6,226 nt of DNA. Origin: Gammaproteobacteria bacterium (GTDB taxonomy: Bacteria; Pseudomonadota; Gammaproteobacteria; UBA6429; Thiohalophilaceae). The position numbers and the translations under genes are program-made. A model generated the notes under the pieces. The model saw nothing but the letters and a program-made list of their open reading frames with translations, was not told the origin of the DNA and ran no database searches. The stretch covers positions 1 through 6,226 of the forward strand of contig JAADGZ010000232.1 in assembly GCA_013152045.1 (NCBI GenBank), in the 5' to 3' direction. Below are positions 6,194-6,226 of this stretch, piece after piece (the stretch's first letter is position 1; every line of letters begins with the position of its first letter).

Positions 6194-6226
6194 TAAGATG
6201 ATATTGAATAATAATTTTTTCTCCCT

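Overview
The window is a stretch of a bacterial urea-uptake and urease locus, read entirely on the + strand. The order is urtA (3' end only), urtB, urtC, urtD, urtE, ureD, ureA. The gene order, the long UrtB with a signal peptide and periplasmic N-terminal domain, the separate 100-residue UreA, and the two dispersed-repeat types in the spacers suggest a gammaproteobacterium (a relative of methylotrophic or sulfur-oxidising lineages is possible, but this is inference). Base composition looks moderate and even across the genes, with no sign of a recently imported block.

Layout. Positions 1-461 hold the C-terminal part of the urea-binding protein UrtA. A 135-base spacer follows with two possible hairpins, the larger (523-567) just upstream of urtB. 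Then urtB (597-2222), urtC (2226-3314), urtD (3311-4139), urtE (4154-4849) and ureD (4846-5703) are packed with spacings from short overlaps to 14 bases, so they are almost certainly co-transcribed and partly translationally coupled. A 130-base spacer with a nested palindromic repeat (5709-5790) separates ureD from ureA (5834-6136). The last 90 bases contain a short degenerate CGCA(A/G)AG tandem repeat; ureB and ureC would be expected beyond the edge.

Function. UrtA captures urea in the periplasm, UrtB and UrtC form the membrane channel, and UrtD and UrtE are the two ATPases. UreD starts the nickel-urease assembly pathway and UreA is the small (gamma) urease subunit, so the locus links scavenging of urea to its hydrolysis to ammonia.

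The main anomaly is urtD. Its reading frame breaks at about 3650, where two bases of an expected glycine codon are missing immediately before the Q-loop. Walker A is in one frame and the signature motif and Walker B are in another. This is either a true inactivating mutation or a sequencing/assembly error. I see no previously undescribed system here; the locus is a known one, with a broken ATPase gene and two repeat elements as the points of interest.
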